Assembly: GCF_947179115.1 (NCBI RefSeq)
Contig: NZ_CAMXCI010000001.1
Location: forward strand, 1,090,331 to 1,154,330
DNA from: Commensalibacter papalotli
Lineage (GTDB): Bacteria > Pseudomonadota > Alphaproteobacteria > Acetobacterales > Acetobacteraceae
Direction: 5' to 3'
Length of the DNA: 64,000 nucleotides
The position numbers were made by a program, and so were the translations under genes. Shown in pieces: positions 51,619-60,484 of this stretch. Under the pieces are notes generated by a model. It saw only the letters and a list, made by a program, of their open reading frames with translations, was not told the DNA's origin and searched no databases. How positions within the stretch are numbered: the stretch's first letter is position 1; every line of letters starts with the position of its first letter.

Positions 51619-52572
51619 ATGTCCAAAAAACATGTAACCGTTCTTCGTGGTGGAATTTCTTCTGAACGTGAAGTCAGCCTAGCCAGTGGCAGCAATATTA
51701 TCGAAGCGCTTAAAGAGACTGGTTATCAAGTCAGTGATCTTGTGGCTAATGATGACCTTGAGCAGATCATTCAATGTTTAAAAGAACAAAAACCTGATAT
51801 CGTGTTTAACGCATTACATGGTCGTTTTGGAGAAGATGGAGCGATCCAAGGTGTTTTGGAATGGATGAACATCCCTTATACTCACGGTGGTATTTGTTCC
51901 TCTGCCATAGCAATGAACAAACAAATGACTCGTATTCTATTGGCTGATTCAGGACTACCTGTTGCCACAGGTAAAGTAATCCCTGTCCACGAGCTGGCTC
52001 ACCAAGATCCCTTACCCTCGCCTTATGTTATCAAACCTATAGAGGAAGGCTCTTCAGTTGGGGTGTATATAGTCAATGAAACAGATGCACAAGAACGAAA
52101 AAAGCGCCGTCAAAAAATTATAAAAGAATGGCACTTTGGCGACAATGTCCTTGTTGAGCAATTTATCCCAGGAAAAGAATTAACTGTATGTGTTATGAGA
52201 GATAAAGCTTTAACCATCACAGATATTTCCTCTGGCACGCATGTGTTTTATGATTATACCTCTAAATATACGGCTGGAGAGTCAAAACATATTTTGCCCG
52301 CACAAATACATCCAAAGGCGTTTCAAAAAGCTATAGATTATGCTCAACAAGCACATAAAATTCTAGGGTGTTATCCTGTTTCCAGAACGGATTTTCGTTA
52401 TGATAATTCACAAGAAACCTCTGATCATCCAGGCGCACTTTATATACTAGAAGTCAATACTCAACCTGGTATGACCAAAACCTCTTTATTACCTGAGCAA
52501 GCACAATATTGTGGTATTTCTTATCCTGATCTCTGCTCTTGGCTAGTGGAACATGCTAAATGTCGAGCATGA
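51619..52572 (+). CDS. ddl: D-alanine-D-alanine ligase
   Basis: 317 residues, ATP-grasp. It makes D-Ala-D-Ala for MurF. What is seen: VLRGGISSEREVSLASG, ALHGRFGEDGAIQGVLEWMNIPYTHGG, YVIKPIEEGSSVGVYIV, VEQFIPGKELTVCVM, SRTDFRYD and the metal site ILEVNTQPGMTKTSLLPEQA. Length is slightly above the usual 306. The 3' end overlaps ftsQ by 13 bp, or by 4 if FtsQ starts at the second ATG. Confidence 0.96.
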   Translation: MSKKHVTVLRGGISSEREVSLASGSNIIEALKETGYQVSDLVANDDLEQIIQCLKEQKPDIVFNALHGRFGEDGAIQGVLEWMNIPYTHGGICSSAIAMNKQMTRILLADSGLPVATGKVIPVHELAHQDPLPSPYVIKPIEEGSSVGVYIVNETDAQERKKRRQKIIKEWHFGDNVLVEQFIPGKELTVCVMRDKALTITDISSGTHVFYDYTSKYTAGESKHILPAQIHPKAFQKAIDYAQQAHKILGCYPVSRTDFRYDNSQETSDHPGALYILEVNTQPGMTKTSLLPEQAQYCGISYPDLCSWLVEHAKCRA

Positions 52573-53450
52573 GAAAACGTCCTGATTATCAAAATGATCG
52601 ACCATCGAAAAGTAAAATTGCTTTTCGGCGGTCAAGGCGATTATTGCGCCCTTTTATTTTTTTAATTGTGATTTTTGGCATCCTTGGCGGTGGGGGATGG
52701 TTTATCGCTCGCTTGGCTTCTGATCAACAATACTCAGTCATCGTAGGTAAAGTAAGCAGTATTTTACCTATGAAAATTACGAAAATTATTATTACGGGAT
52801 GTGATTTGACCTCTGAGGATGAGGTTAAAGAAGCTTTGGGCATTCACATCGGAGATTCTATTTTTAATTTTTCCGTCAATGATGCTCAACAACGTCTGGA
52901 CGAGCTACCTTTTGTTGAAACCGCTTTATTAAAACGACAATTACCTAATACAATTATTATTCATATTACTGAGCGTAAACCTTTTGCTGTATGGCAACAT
53001 AATGGCCAATTTAAATTGATTGATCGTAAAGGCCAAATTGTGAATGATCATGGTATGAGTGGTAAAGATGGGCAAGCTTTTTTAAAGCTTCCATTAGTTG
53101 TTGGTTATGGTGCTAATACAGACGGTGCTGAACTTCTTGATATTTTATCTTCTCAACCTGACATCAAAAAACATGTCGTTGCCGCAGTTCGTGTTGGTAA
53201 TAGACGATGGAATCTGGATTTAAAAAATGGTACCACTGTAAAATTACCAGAAAATCAAGAGCTACCAGCAATTCAACGTTTAAACCGTTTGCAAAAAGAC
53301 ATTCAGATATTAGATCGCCCAATAAAAATTATTGATTTGCGTCAAGCAGATCGATTAGTTATTACAGAAGACAAAGACTATATAAACAAACAAAAAGAAG
53401 ATTCACAAAATATAAACGGTGATAATACCAGTACGCAATCAACACCATAA
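52560..53450 (+). CDS. ftsQ: Division protein FtsQ
   Basis: 296 residues. A basic cytosolic part (about 37 residues) and one membrane helix (FIFLIVIFGILGGGGWFIA) precede a POTRA domain, MKITKIIITGCDLTSEDEVKEAL, then DELPFVETALLKRQLPNTIIIHITERKPFAVWQ and the FtsQ beta domain (LKLPLVVGYGAN, ALLDILSS-like ELLDILSS, AVRVGNRRWNLDLKNG). It links FtsL/FtsB to the divisome. Two starts are possible: ATG 52560 (used here) or ATG 52569, which would give an ATGA overlap with ddl; the difference is three residues. A Lys/Asp/Asn-rich tail ends the protein. Confidence 0.93.
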   Translation: MSSMRKRPDYQNDRPSKSKIAFRRSRRLLRPFIFLIVIFGILGGGGWFIARLASDQQYSVIVGKVSSILPMKITKIIITGCDLTSEDEVKEALGIHIGDSIFNFSVNDAQQRLDELPFVETALLKRQLPNTIIIHITERKPFAVWQHNGQFKLIDRKGQIVNDHGMSGKDGQAFLKLPLVVGYGANTDGAELLDILSSQPDIKKHVVAAVRVGNRRWNLDLKNGTTVKLPENQELPAIQRLNRLQKDIQILDRPIKIIDLRQADRLVITEDKDYINKQKEDSQNINGDNTSTQSTP

Positions 53451-53495
53451 AAAACTACACTTTCATCATTCCGTTTTATAATCAGGGTAAATGTC

Positions 53496-54878
53496 ATGAG
53501 TAAGCTAGCTTCTTCTCAGAAAAAAGCGCAAAGAAAAAACACTAATACAAATCATGACAAGAATGCTTTGGCCGTAGCACAATCCAGACAGTTAGTAAAA
53601 AGCCGTGTCTTTCCTCCTGACGATTTGCCCTATAAAAAGGATTGGCTTCCTGGTGTTTTTGGTGTTTTAGATATTGGCAGTAATAAAATTACTTGTCTTA
53701 TTGGCCAAGGAAAGCCAAATGGTCAATTACAAGTTTTAGGCTATGGTTGGCGCAGATCTCATGGAGTTAAACAAGGTGGAATTGTAAACCTTGAAGCAGC
53801 TGAACGTGCAATTCGCTCTGCTGTCGGCCAAGCTGAAGAGGCAGCTGAACGCAGATTAAGTAAGATTTATGTTAATCTCTCTGGAGGGAAACCTCAAAGC
53901 CAGCTTTTTAATGTTGACTGGCCTATTGGCGGCAGAGAAGTTAATAATCACGATATTTACCGGCTTGTGAATGAAGGTGTTTTAAGAGCACAAATAGATG
54001 GTAGAGAAATTATTCACGCTCTACCCTTGGCATTTGATGTTGATGAAACTTCTGGTGTGGAAGATCCTCGTGGTCATCAATGCGAGCTTTTAAGCACTCG
54101 CCTACATATTATCGATACATCTGCAACCGCCCTACGTAACCTTGCCACTGTATTAATGCGTGCGGAATTACAAATTGAAGCAATCATTTCTTCGCCATTA
54201 GCAGCTGGATTAGCTGTTATGGCACCAGACGAACGTGATTTAGGGGCGACAATTGTTGATATGGGAGGGGGAACAACTTCTCTTGGTATTTTTGGCGAAA
54301 ACCAACTTCTTTATACCTCGCAAATCCCAATTGGTGGGTCCCATATTACCAGAGACATTGCAGGGATTCTATCCACATCTATTGATACAGCTGAATGGTT
54401 GAAAACGATGTGGGGCAGTGCGGAATACTCTTATGACGATGAATATCAACAACTTCCGATTCAAATGATAGGCGATGATGACTATGAAGTTGTGACAAAA
54501 ATACCGCTATCAAGAGTAATTTCTATTATTCGCCCCCGAATCGAAGAAACTTTAGAACTTGTCAGAGACCGTCTGGATAATGCAAATGTCGGAAATGCTG
54601 CCAATGGTAGAGTGATTTTAACAGGCGGTGGATCACTCTTAGATGGCCTTGGACCATTGGCTGCACGCATTTTAAATCGTCAAATTCGCTTAGGAAAACC
54701 GAATAATATCATAGGTTTACCAGACGATACTGCAAATTCTGCTGCTTTTTCAACTGCCGCGGGATTATTGGCCTGGGCGGCAGGAGATGGTCGAACTTTA
54801 GCTGATCTTGATTTTTTTGAAAAAAAATCAGAAGGCTTTTTGAAAAAGCTTGTTGAGTTTATCCGTGTACATATATAA
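53496..54878 (+). CDS. ftsA: Division protein FtsA (actin-like)
   Basis: 460 residues. It tethers FtsZ to the membrane and recruits the late division proteins. About 50 extra N-terminal residues (Lys, Gln, Asn-rich) precede the actin-like core: VFGVLDIGSNKITCLIG, KQGGIVNLEAAERAIRSAVGQAEEAAER, ATIVDMGGGTTSLGIF, GGSHITRDIAGIL and VILTGGGSLLDGLGPLAARIL. The C-terminal amphipathic helix is GFLKKLVEFIRVHI. FtsZ starts 78 bp later, a gap that may hold an extra ftsZ promoter. Confidence 0.95.
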   Translation: MSKLASSQKKAQRKNTNTNHDKNALAVAQSRQLVKSRVFPPDDLPYKKDWLPGVFGVLDIGSNKITCLIGQGKPNGQLQVLGYGWRRSHGVKQGGIVNLEAAERAIRSAVGQAEEAAERRLSKIYVNLSGGKPQSQLFNVDWPIGGREVNNHDIYRLVNEGVLRAQIDGREIIHALPLAFDVDETSGVEDPRGHQCELLSTRLHIIDTSATALRNLATVLMRAELQIEAIISSPLAAGLAVMAPDERDLGATIVDMGGGTTSLGIFGENQLLYTSQIPIGGSHITRDIAGILSTSIDTAEWLKTMWGSAEYSYDDEYQQLPIQMIGDDDYEVVTKIPLSRVISIIRPRIEETLELVRDRLDNANVGNAANGRVILTGGGSLLDGLGPLAARILNRQIRLGKPNNIIGLPDDTANSAAFSTAAGLLAWAAGDGRTLADLDFFEKKSEGFLKKLVEFIRVHI

Positions 54879-54956
54879 ATATTTCTTTGGATTCTAACAC
54901 TTTTCTGATGTATCCTGTTTTCAAAACACAAAGCTATACTTGGTTCGAGGATATCC

Positions 54957-56480
54957 ATGACACTCAATTTGACAATTCCACAACCTACCTATGCTGATTT
55001 TACACCTCGTATCACAGTTTTTGGTGTCGGTGGTGGTGGCACGAATGCCGTTGATAATATGATTCTTTTGCAGCTCAAAGGGGTCGAATTCGTTGTTGCG
55101 AATACAGATGCACAGCAACTAATGAAGAGCCTTTCTGATAATCGTATTCAACTGGGTCCTCATTTAACCCAAGGGTTAGGTGCTGGTGCAAAGCCTGATA
55201 TTGGCCGTGCCGCCGCAGAAGAAGCAGCAGAAGAAATTGCCCGTCATATGGAAAATGTTCATATGGTATTTATCACTGCTGGTATGGGTGGTGGAACAGG
55301 AACTGGTGCAGCCCCCGTAATTGCACGTATGGCACGTGAACGTGGAATCCTGACAGTGGGTGTCGTAACAAAACCTTTTACCTTTGAAGGTGCCAGAAGA
55401 GCTCGCCTTGCAGAAACAGGCATTGCCGAACTTCAACAATTTGTTGATACTTTAATCGTTATTCCGAACCAAAATCTTTTCCGCACAGCAACTGAAAACA
55501 CAACTTGGAAAGATGCGTTTAAAATGGCTGATGAAGTTTTGTATATGGGCGTTAAAGGGGTAACAGACTTAATGATGTCACCTGGCCTTGTTAATCTTGA
55601 CTTTGCTGATATCCGCACCGTTATGGCGGAAATGGGTAAAGCAATGATGGGAACAGGCGAAGTAGAGGGCGAAAATAGAGCTATTCGTGCAGCAGAATCC
55701 GCAATCTCTAATCCTTTATTAGAAGATACCTCTATGGCTGGGGCAAAAGGATTATTAATCAACATTACGGGTGGTGATGATCTTACCCTATTCGAAGTTG
55801 ATCAAGCTGCGAATCGTATTCGTGAAGAAGTCGCTGATGATGCCAATATTATCTTTGGTTCTGCAATTGATGAAAATCTAACTGGAAAAATTCGTGTTTC
55901 TGTTGTTGCTACAGGTATTGACAGCCCTGTTCAATACGAAAAACAAACACCTACAGCCCCACAGCCACAGCCGAGCGAACAAGAAAAAAATGTTGCTGTA
56001 GAGGCTGCGCCTCAAAACACAACACCTTCTTCTACAGAAGCAACTCACACTTCACAAAAAATTCCTGAACCTATTAACTATCAAGAGCCTCCTCAAACGG
56101 TAAAACCTGCTGCGCCAGCAAAAACAGAAGCTGTTATTGAACAAAACAGTTCTTACAAAAATAATGATGAGCCTCGCGCACCCTCTCCCGATGCGATTCC
56201 AGAGCGTGCTTCTAAAGCATCACCTCGTTCAGGTTTGTTCTCAGACCCTCATCATCGTCAGGATGACACTGCCCCTCCACCATCAAGAAGCTTATTTGGT
56301 ATTGTAACTGGGGCACTACGCGGAAATAAAAACCCTTCTGCATCACAAGCTGAACTAGGAAAAAATGAACCCTCTATGGTTAATAACACAGAAGGTCAAG
56401 CCCGCTCTCATAACGAAAGCCAATCTAAAATAGACGAGGATGGCCTTGATATTCCAGCCTTTTTAAGAAGAAAATCTTAA
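54957..56480 (+). CDS. ftsZ: Division protein FtsZ (tubulin-like GTPase)
   Basis: 507 residues. It forms the Z ring. What is seen: the GTP-binding FGVGGGGTNAVDNMI, GAGAKPDIGRAAAEEA, the tubulin signature GMGGGTGTGAAPVIA, TKPFTFEGARRA and NTTWKDAFKMADEVLYMGVKG in the core, then a variable linker of about 170 residues rich in Pro, Ala, Glu and Gln, and the conserved C-terminal peptide DGLDIPAFLRRKS that binds FtsA. The linker is longer than in E. coli, as is common in alphaproteobacteria. A strong terminator ends the dcw cluster 12 bp later. Confidence 0.97.
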   Translation: MTLNLTIPQPTYADFTPRITVFGVGGGGTNAVDNMILLQLKGVEFVVANTDAQQLMKSLSDNRIQLGPHLTQGLGAGAKPDIGRAAAEEAAEEIARHMENVHMVFITAGMGGGTGTGAAPVIARMARERGILTVGVVTKPFTFEGARRARLAETGIAELQQFVDTLIVIPNQNLFRTATENTTWKDAFKMADEVLYMGVKGVTDLMMSPGLVNLDFADIRTVMAEMGKAMMGTGEVEGENRAIRAAESAISNPLLEDTSMAGAKGLLINITGGDDLTLFEVDQAANRIREEVADDANIIFGSAIDENLTGKIRVSVVATGIDSPVQYEKQTPTAPQPQPSEQEKNVAVEAAPQNTTPSSTEATHTSQKIPEPINYQEPPQTVKPAAPAKTEAVIEQNSSYKNNDEPRAPSPDAIPERASKASPRSGLFSDPHHRQDDTAPPPSRSLFGIVTGALRGNKNPSASQAELGKNEPSMVNNTEGQARSHNESQSKIDEDGLDIPAFLRRKS

Positions 56481-56492
56481 TTGATGAGCTAT

Positions 56493-56530
56493 AAAAAAGA
56501 CCTCTAGATAATAATTTAGAGGTCTTTTTT
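56493..56530 (+). terminator. Rho-independent terminator after ftsZ
   Basis: Perfect 14-bp inverted repeat (AAAAAAGACCTCTA at 56493-56506 and TAGAGGTCTTTTTT at 56517-56530, 10-base loop) ending in a T run. It closes the dcw cluster; lpxC has its own start region behind it. Confidence 0.9.
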
Positions 56531-56660
56531 ATAAGTATTTAATAATCTTGCGTAACACTATGCAATAATCTTTGACTGGCATTCTTCCAATTTCCCCTCT
56601 ACATATACATTAAGATATCGCTCTTTTTAAGGTTATTATTAATTAAGATTGGAAAAGACT

Positions 56661-57689
56661 ATGGATAGAATGCAAATTAAATCTTTGCCAAGACCAACTA
56701 ATATACCACGTCGTTCTATCTGGTCTCATCTTCCATTGACTCAATCCTATATTGCACCAGAACACACTATATCTACACCAATTTCTTGTTGTGGAATTGG
56801 GTTACATTCTGGAAAATATATTAACCTAAAACTGTTACCTGCACCTGCTGGAACAGGAGTAATATTTCGCCGAACAGACATGAGCAATATCTCTATTCGT
56901 GCCTGTTATGATAATGTTGTTGACACAACCCTGAGTACTGTTATTGCAAACCCCAAAAATCCATCAATTAAAATAGCTACTATTGAACATTTAATGGCAG
57001 CTTTATCGGGCAATCAAATCGATAATATCATTGTAGAATGTGATGGCCCTGAACTTCCTGTTTTAGACGGTTCCTCTGCTCAATTCAACGCTTTATTAGA
57101 ACAAGTAGGCCGCCAGACATTACTGGCTATTATCCCTAGCATTAAAATACTAAAAACCGTACGTGTAGAAAGTAAAGATGCTTTTGCAGAGCTAGTCCCT
57201 TCAACTTATGAAGGATTAACTTTGACCCTATCTATTGATTTTCCTGTGGCTGCTATTGGCAAACAGATTTTTAAAATGCATCTAACTCCTGAAAATTTCA
57301 AAAATGAGTTGGCGCATTGCCGTACTTTCACACTTAAGAGTGAAATTGATACTCTACATAAAATGGGTCTTGCCAAAGGTGGCAGCTTGGATAATGCAAT
57401 CGTTGTCGAAGGTGATATTATCTTAAATCCGAATGGATTGCGTTGTAAAAATGAGTTTGTAAAACACAAAATGCTTGATGCTATTGGTGATTTAGCATTA
57501 AGTAATGTTCGCATACATGGTGAATTTATCGGGCATAAATCTGGGCATAAACTTAATAATCTTTTATTACGTAAATTAATGTCAGATAAAGAAGCATGGT
57601 GTTATTTACCCACATCCACCACTCGTGCAGCATCACCAGAAATTTTTCCGAATTTTTTCTATAAAAAACAAGAAAAACAAGAGGCTTAA
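56661..57689 (+). CDS. lpxC: UDP-3-O-acyl-N-acetylglucosamine deacetylase
   Basis: 342 residues from ATG 56661. It catalyses the committed step of lipid A synthesis. What is seen: CCGIGLHSGKYINLKLLPAPAGTGVIFRRTD, the zinc ligand histidine in TIEHLMAALSG, the ELPVLDGSSAQF loop, HCRTFTLKSEIDTLHKMGLAKGGSLDNAIVV, and the second metal and catalytic motifs HKMLDAIGDLAL and HKSGHKLNN. About 35 residues precede the conserved start of E. coli LpxC (305 residues). The purine run GGAAAAG ends four bases before this ATG; a TTG at 56649 is open as well but less likely. Confidence 0.95.
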   Translation: MDRMQIKSLPRPTNIPRRSIWSHLPLTQSYIAPEHTISTPISCCGIGLHSGKYINLKLLPAPAGTGVIFRRTDMSNISIRACYDNVVDTTLSTVIANPKNPSIKIATIEHLMAALSGNQIDNIIVECDGPELPVLDGSSAQFNALLEQVGRQTLLAIIPSIKILKTVRVESKDAFAELVPSTYEGLTLTLSIDFPVAAIGKQIFKMHLTPENFKNELAHCRTFTLKSEIDTLHKMGLAKGGSLDNAIVVEGDIILNPNGLRCKNEFVKHKMLDAIGDLALSNVRIHGEFIGHKSGHKLNNLLLRKLMSDKEAWCYLPTSTTRAASPEIFPNFFYKKQEKQEA

Positions 57690-57818
57690 AAACCTCACTT
57701 TAAATTAAAATTCATTTTTATTAAAGAAAGCACTTCAACTTCTCTAATGACATGATATAAAAATATTTCGATTATTAAGTATTGTGCCATTTTTAATAAA
57801 GCAGAAAGTTGTCAAACT

Positions 57819-58724
57819 GTGGTTACAGTGAATCCAAAACTACATATGTTAAAAAACATAACACGTGGCTTTTTTTCTGTCATGCTTGTGACCAGTTTGG
57901 TCGCATGCGGCGGCGGTAGTAGCAAAGATGCAAAAAAAGCAGCAGCTGATCATAACTCTGAAGAGAGCTATAGACAAGGCACACCAGAGCAGCTTTATAA
58001 TAATGGTATCGATGCAATTAAAACAAAACATTATAAACTAGCTACTAAACAGTTTGAGATGTTGCAAGAGAACTTCCCCTATTCTGGGTATGCTCCGAAT
58101 GCTCAATTAATGCAAGGTTACGCGTTTTACTTACAAAATAAATATCCAGACGCTGTAAAACAACTTGAAACTTTCTTGCAACTTCATCCCAATAGCCCTG
58201 ATGCACCTTACGCATTTTATTTGCGCGCATTATGTTATTATGAACGAATTTCAGACGTTTCTCGTGATCAACAAAGTACATTAGAAGCTTTGAGTGCTTT
58301 AAACGACGTTGTTAATCGTTTTCCTGGCACCTCTTATGCACGTGATGCTCAATTAAAAATTGATCTTTGTCGTGACCATTTGGCAGGTAAAGAAATGCTA
58401 GTGGGTCGTTTTTACGAGCAACAAAAAAATTATGAAGCAGCAATTACGCGCTTTCAACGTGTAGTTTTTGATTATCAAACCACCAACCATGTAGCAGAAG
58501 CATTACATCGTTCTGTTGAAATTTATCTTAAGCTTGGATTGACTGATCAAGCTCGTAAAACAGCTTCTATCTTGGGATATAACTATCCTAACAGTACTTG
58601 GTATCGTTATACTTATAATGATCTTAAGAAATATAAACTTGTGTCTCCTCAAGCAGAAAAACCAACAGCTAAAACTCCTGGTTTCTTCAGCCGCACATGG
58701 AACTCTTTTACATCTCTTTTCTGA
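57819..58724 (+). CDS. bamD: Outer membrane assembly lipoprotein BamD
   Basis: 301 residues from GTG 57819; the ATG at 57846 would give 292 and a shorter signal, and neither has a strong ribosome site. The signal MLKNITRGFFSVMLVTSLVACGGGSS ends in lipobox LVAC. The mature part consists of TPR-like helical repeats: GTPEQLYNNGIDAIKTKHYKLATKQFEMLQENFPYSGYAPNAQLMQGYAFY, PDAVKQLETFLQLHPNSPDAPYAFYLRALCYYERI and FPGTSYARDAQLKIDLCRDHLAGKEM, which is the BamD pattern. It holds BamA in the complex that inserts outer membrane proteins. The position between lpxC and recN is conserved in alphaproteobacteria. Confidence 0.92.
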   Translation: MVTVNPKLHMLKNITRGFFSVMLVTSLVACGGGSSKDAKKAAADHNSEESYRQGTPEQLYNNGIDAIKTKHYKLATKQFEMLQENFPYSGYAPNAQLMQGYAFYLQNKYPDAVKQLETFLQLHPNSPDAPYAFYLRALCYYERISDVSRDQQSTLEALSALNDVVNRFPGTSYARDAQLKIDLCRDHLAGKEMLVGRFYEQQKNYEAAITRFQRVVFDYQTTNHVAEALHRSVEIYLKLGLTDQARKTASILGYNYPNSTWYRYTYNDLKKYKLVSPQAEKPTAKTPGFFSRTWNSFTSLF

Positions 58725-58762
58725 TCACTATTCATTTCATTTTTTTGCATCAGTTTTTATAA

Positions 58763-60484
58763 ATGTTAACACAACTCTCTATACGTAACGTTGTTTTGAT
58801 AGAGAAACTCGATTTATTCTTTGATCGAGGATTAACAGTTTTCACTGGAGAAACTGGTGCAGGGAAATCTATACTATTAGATAGCCTTGGATTGGCATTA
58901 GGTGAACGTGCTAGTTCCTCTTTGGTAAGAGTTGGCACCAATCAAGCCACAGTAACGGCCTGTTTTGAAGTTCCTATTTCTCATCCTGTTTATACACAAT
59001 TGGCCGAGCAAGGTTTTGAACTGGCCGAGCTTTCTGAAACAAATTTAGTCATTCGTCGCATTATTGCTGCCGATGGACGTTCCCGTGCTTATATTAATGA
59101 TCAGCCCGTTAGCCTGAATTTTTTAAAAGAAATTTCACAGAATCTTGTGGAAATGCAAGGCCAACATGAACAGGTTGGGTTAATGGACCCAAGAGGGCAT
59201 CTCAATATCCTCGATAATTTTGGTGTATCCACAAATTTACTACAAAAAATAAAACTTCATTATTCCAAATGGATTGAGGCAACTGCAAAACTATCTGCAC
59301 TCAGAGCAACAATCGAAGCAACAGCGCATGAAGAGGAATGGTTACGAGAGTCAGTTGAAGAGTTAAAAAGACTTGCCCCTCAAAGCGATGAAGAACTTGA
59401 TCTGATTGAAAAGCGTAAAAACCTGCAGCAAGATGAACGCCGTCAAGAGGCGTTAACCTCAGCATTAGCTCAACTTTCCCCGCAAGATCGCCGTGCCTTT
59501 CAACCTGCTCAAGCATTACTGAACGCTAGTAAATCATTACAAAAGCTTCTCCCATCTTCGATGAATGAACAAAATTCTTTATCATCTACAGACCAAGCCA
59601 TACAAGAAGCTCTAGAGGCTATTATTCGTTCAGAAGAAGCTTTGGGAGAAGCAGAAAATATTGTAAATCATATTATTAATGATATTCACCTTGACCCTCA
59701 ACTTTTAGACGATATTGAGGAACGGCTATTTTCCCTTCGTGCAGCAGGGCGCAAATATGGTGTCAATATTGATGAACTTTCCAACCTTTTACAAAATTTT
59801 GAAACAAGATTATTAAATCTTGACTTAGGAAATCATCAAATCAAAGATTTGGAACAAGAGGTCGCTACATGTAGAGCTTCTTTTGAAGATGCGGCTGAAA
59901 AGCTTTCAACTGAGCGGAAAAAAGTTGCAAAAAAGCTTGAAAACTCAATCACTCAAGAGTTAACACCATTAAAGCTAGACCGTGCAAAATTCTTTGTATC
60001 TATTACTCCTTTGCCTAATGAAGCTTGGAATCAAACAGGTAAAGATCAAGTTCAGTTTTTAATCGCGGCTAACCCAGGTGTTCCACCTGCCCCTCTGAAC
60101 AAAGCTGCATCAGGGGGCGAGTTATCTCGACTCTTATTAGCTTTGAAAGTCGTGTTAAGCCAACAATCTACTTTATCAGCACTTGTATTTGATGAAATTG
60201 ATTCTGGCGTAGGAGGATCCACAGCGTCTGCTATTGGGGATCGATTGCATCACGTAGCACAAAATTTACAAGTCTTTGTTGTTACTCATAGCCCACAAGT
60301 TGCTGCGAGTGGTGATATGCAGTTAAAAATTAGTAAAACTATTGAAAATGGGGTAACACTGACCCATACCAAACAACTAAGTGCTGATGAACGGCGCGAA
60401 GAAATTGCCCGTATGCTTGCAGGAAACCATGTCACCGACGCAGCCAGAGCCGCAGCAGACAGTTTATTACATAGATCAAATTAA
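58763..60484 (+). CDS. recN: DNA repair protein RecN
   Basis: 573 residues, SMC-like ATPase. It acts early in double-strand break repair. What is seen: MLTQLSIRNVVLIEKLDLFF, Walker A FTGETGAGKSILLDSLGLALGERA (near residue 31), VEMQGQHEQVGLMDP, a long coiled coil (about residues 165-400), the ABC signature KAASGGELSRLLLALKVVL, Walker B LVFDEIDSGVGGSTASAIG and VVTHSPQVAASGD. It overlaps ligA by one base (TAATG), so both repair genes are translated together. Confidence 0.96.
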   Translation: MLTQLSIRNVVLIEKLDLFFDRGLTVFTGETGAGKSILLDSLGLALGERASSSLVRVGTNQATVTACFEVPISHPVYTQLAEQGFELAELSETNLVIRRIIAADGRSRAYINDQPVSLNFLKEISQNLVEMQGQHEQVGLMDPRGHLNILDNFGVSTNLLQKIKLHYSKWIEATAKLSALRATIEATAHEEEWLRESVEELKRLAPQSDEELDLIEKRKNLQQDERRQEALTSALAQLSPQDRRAFQPAQALLNASKSLQKLLPSSMNEQNSLSSTDQAIQEALEAIIRSEEALGEAENIVNHIINDIHLDPQLLDDIEERLFSLRAAGRKYGVNIDELSNLLQNFETRLLNLDLGNHQIKDLEQEVATCRASFEDAAEKLSTERKKVAKKLENSITQELTPLKLDRAKFFVSITPLPNEAWNQTGKDQVQFLIAANPGVPPAPLNKAASGGELSRLLLALKVVLSQQSTLSALVFDEIDSGVGGSTASAIGDRLHHVAQNLQVFVVTHSPQVAASGDMQLKISKTIENGVTLTHTKQLSADERREEIARMLAGNHVTDAARAAADSLLHRSN

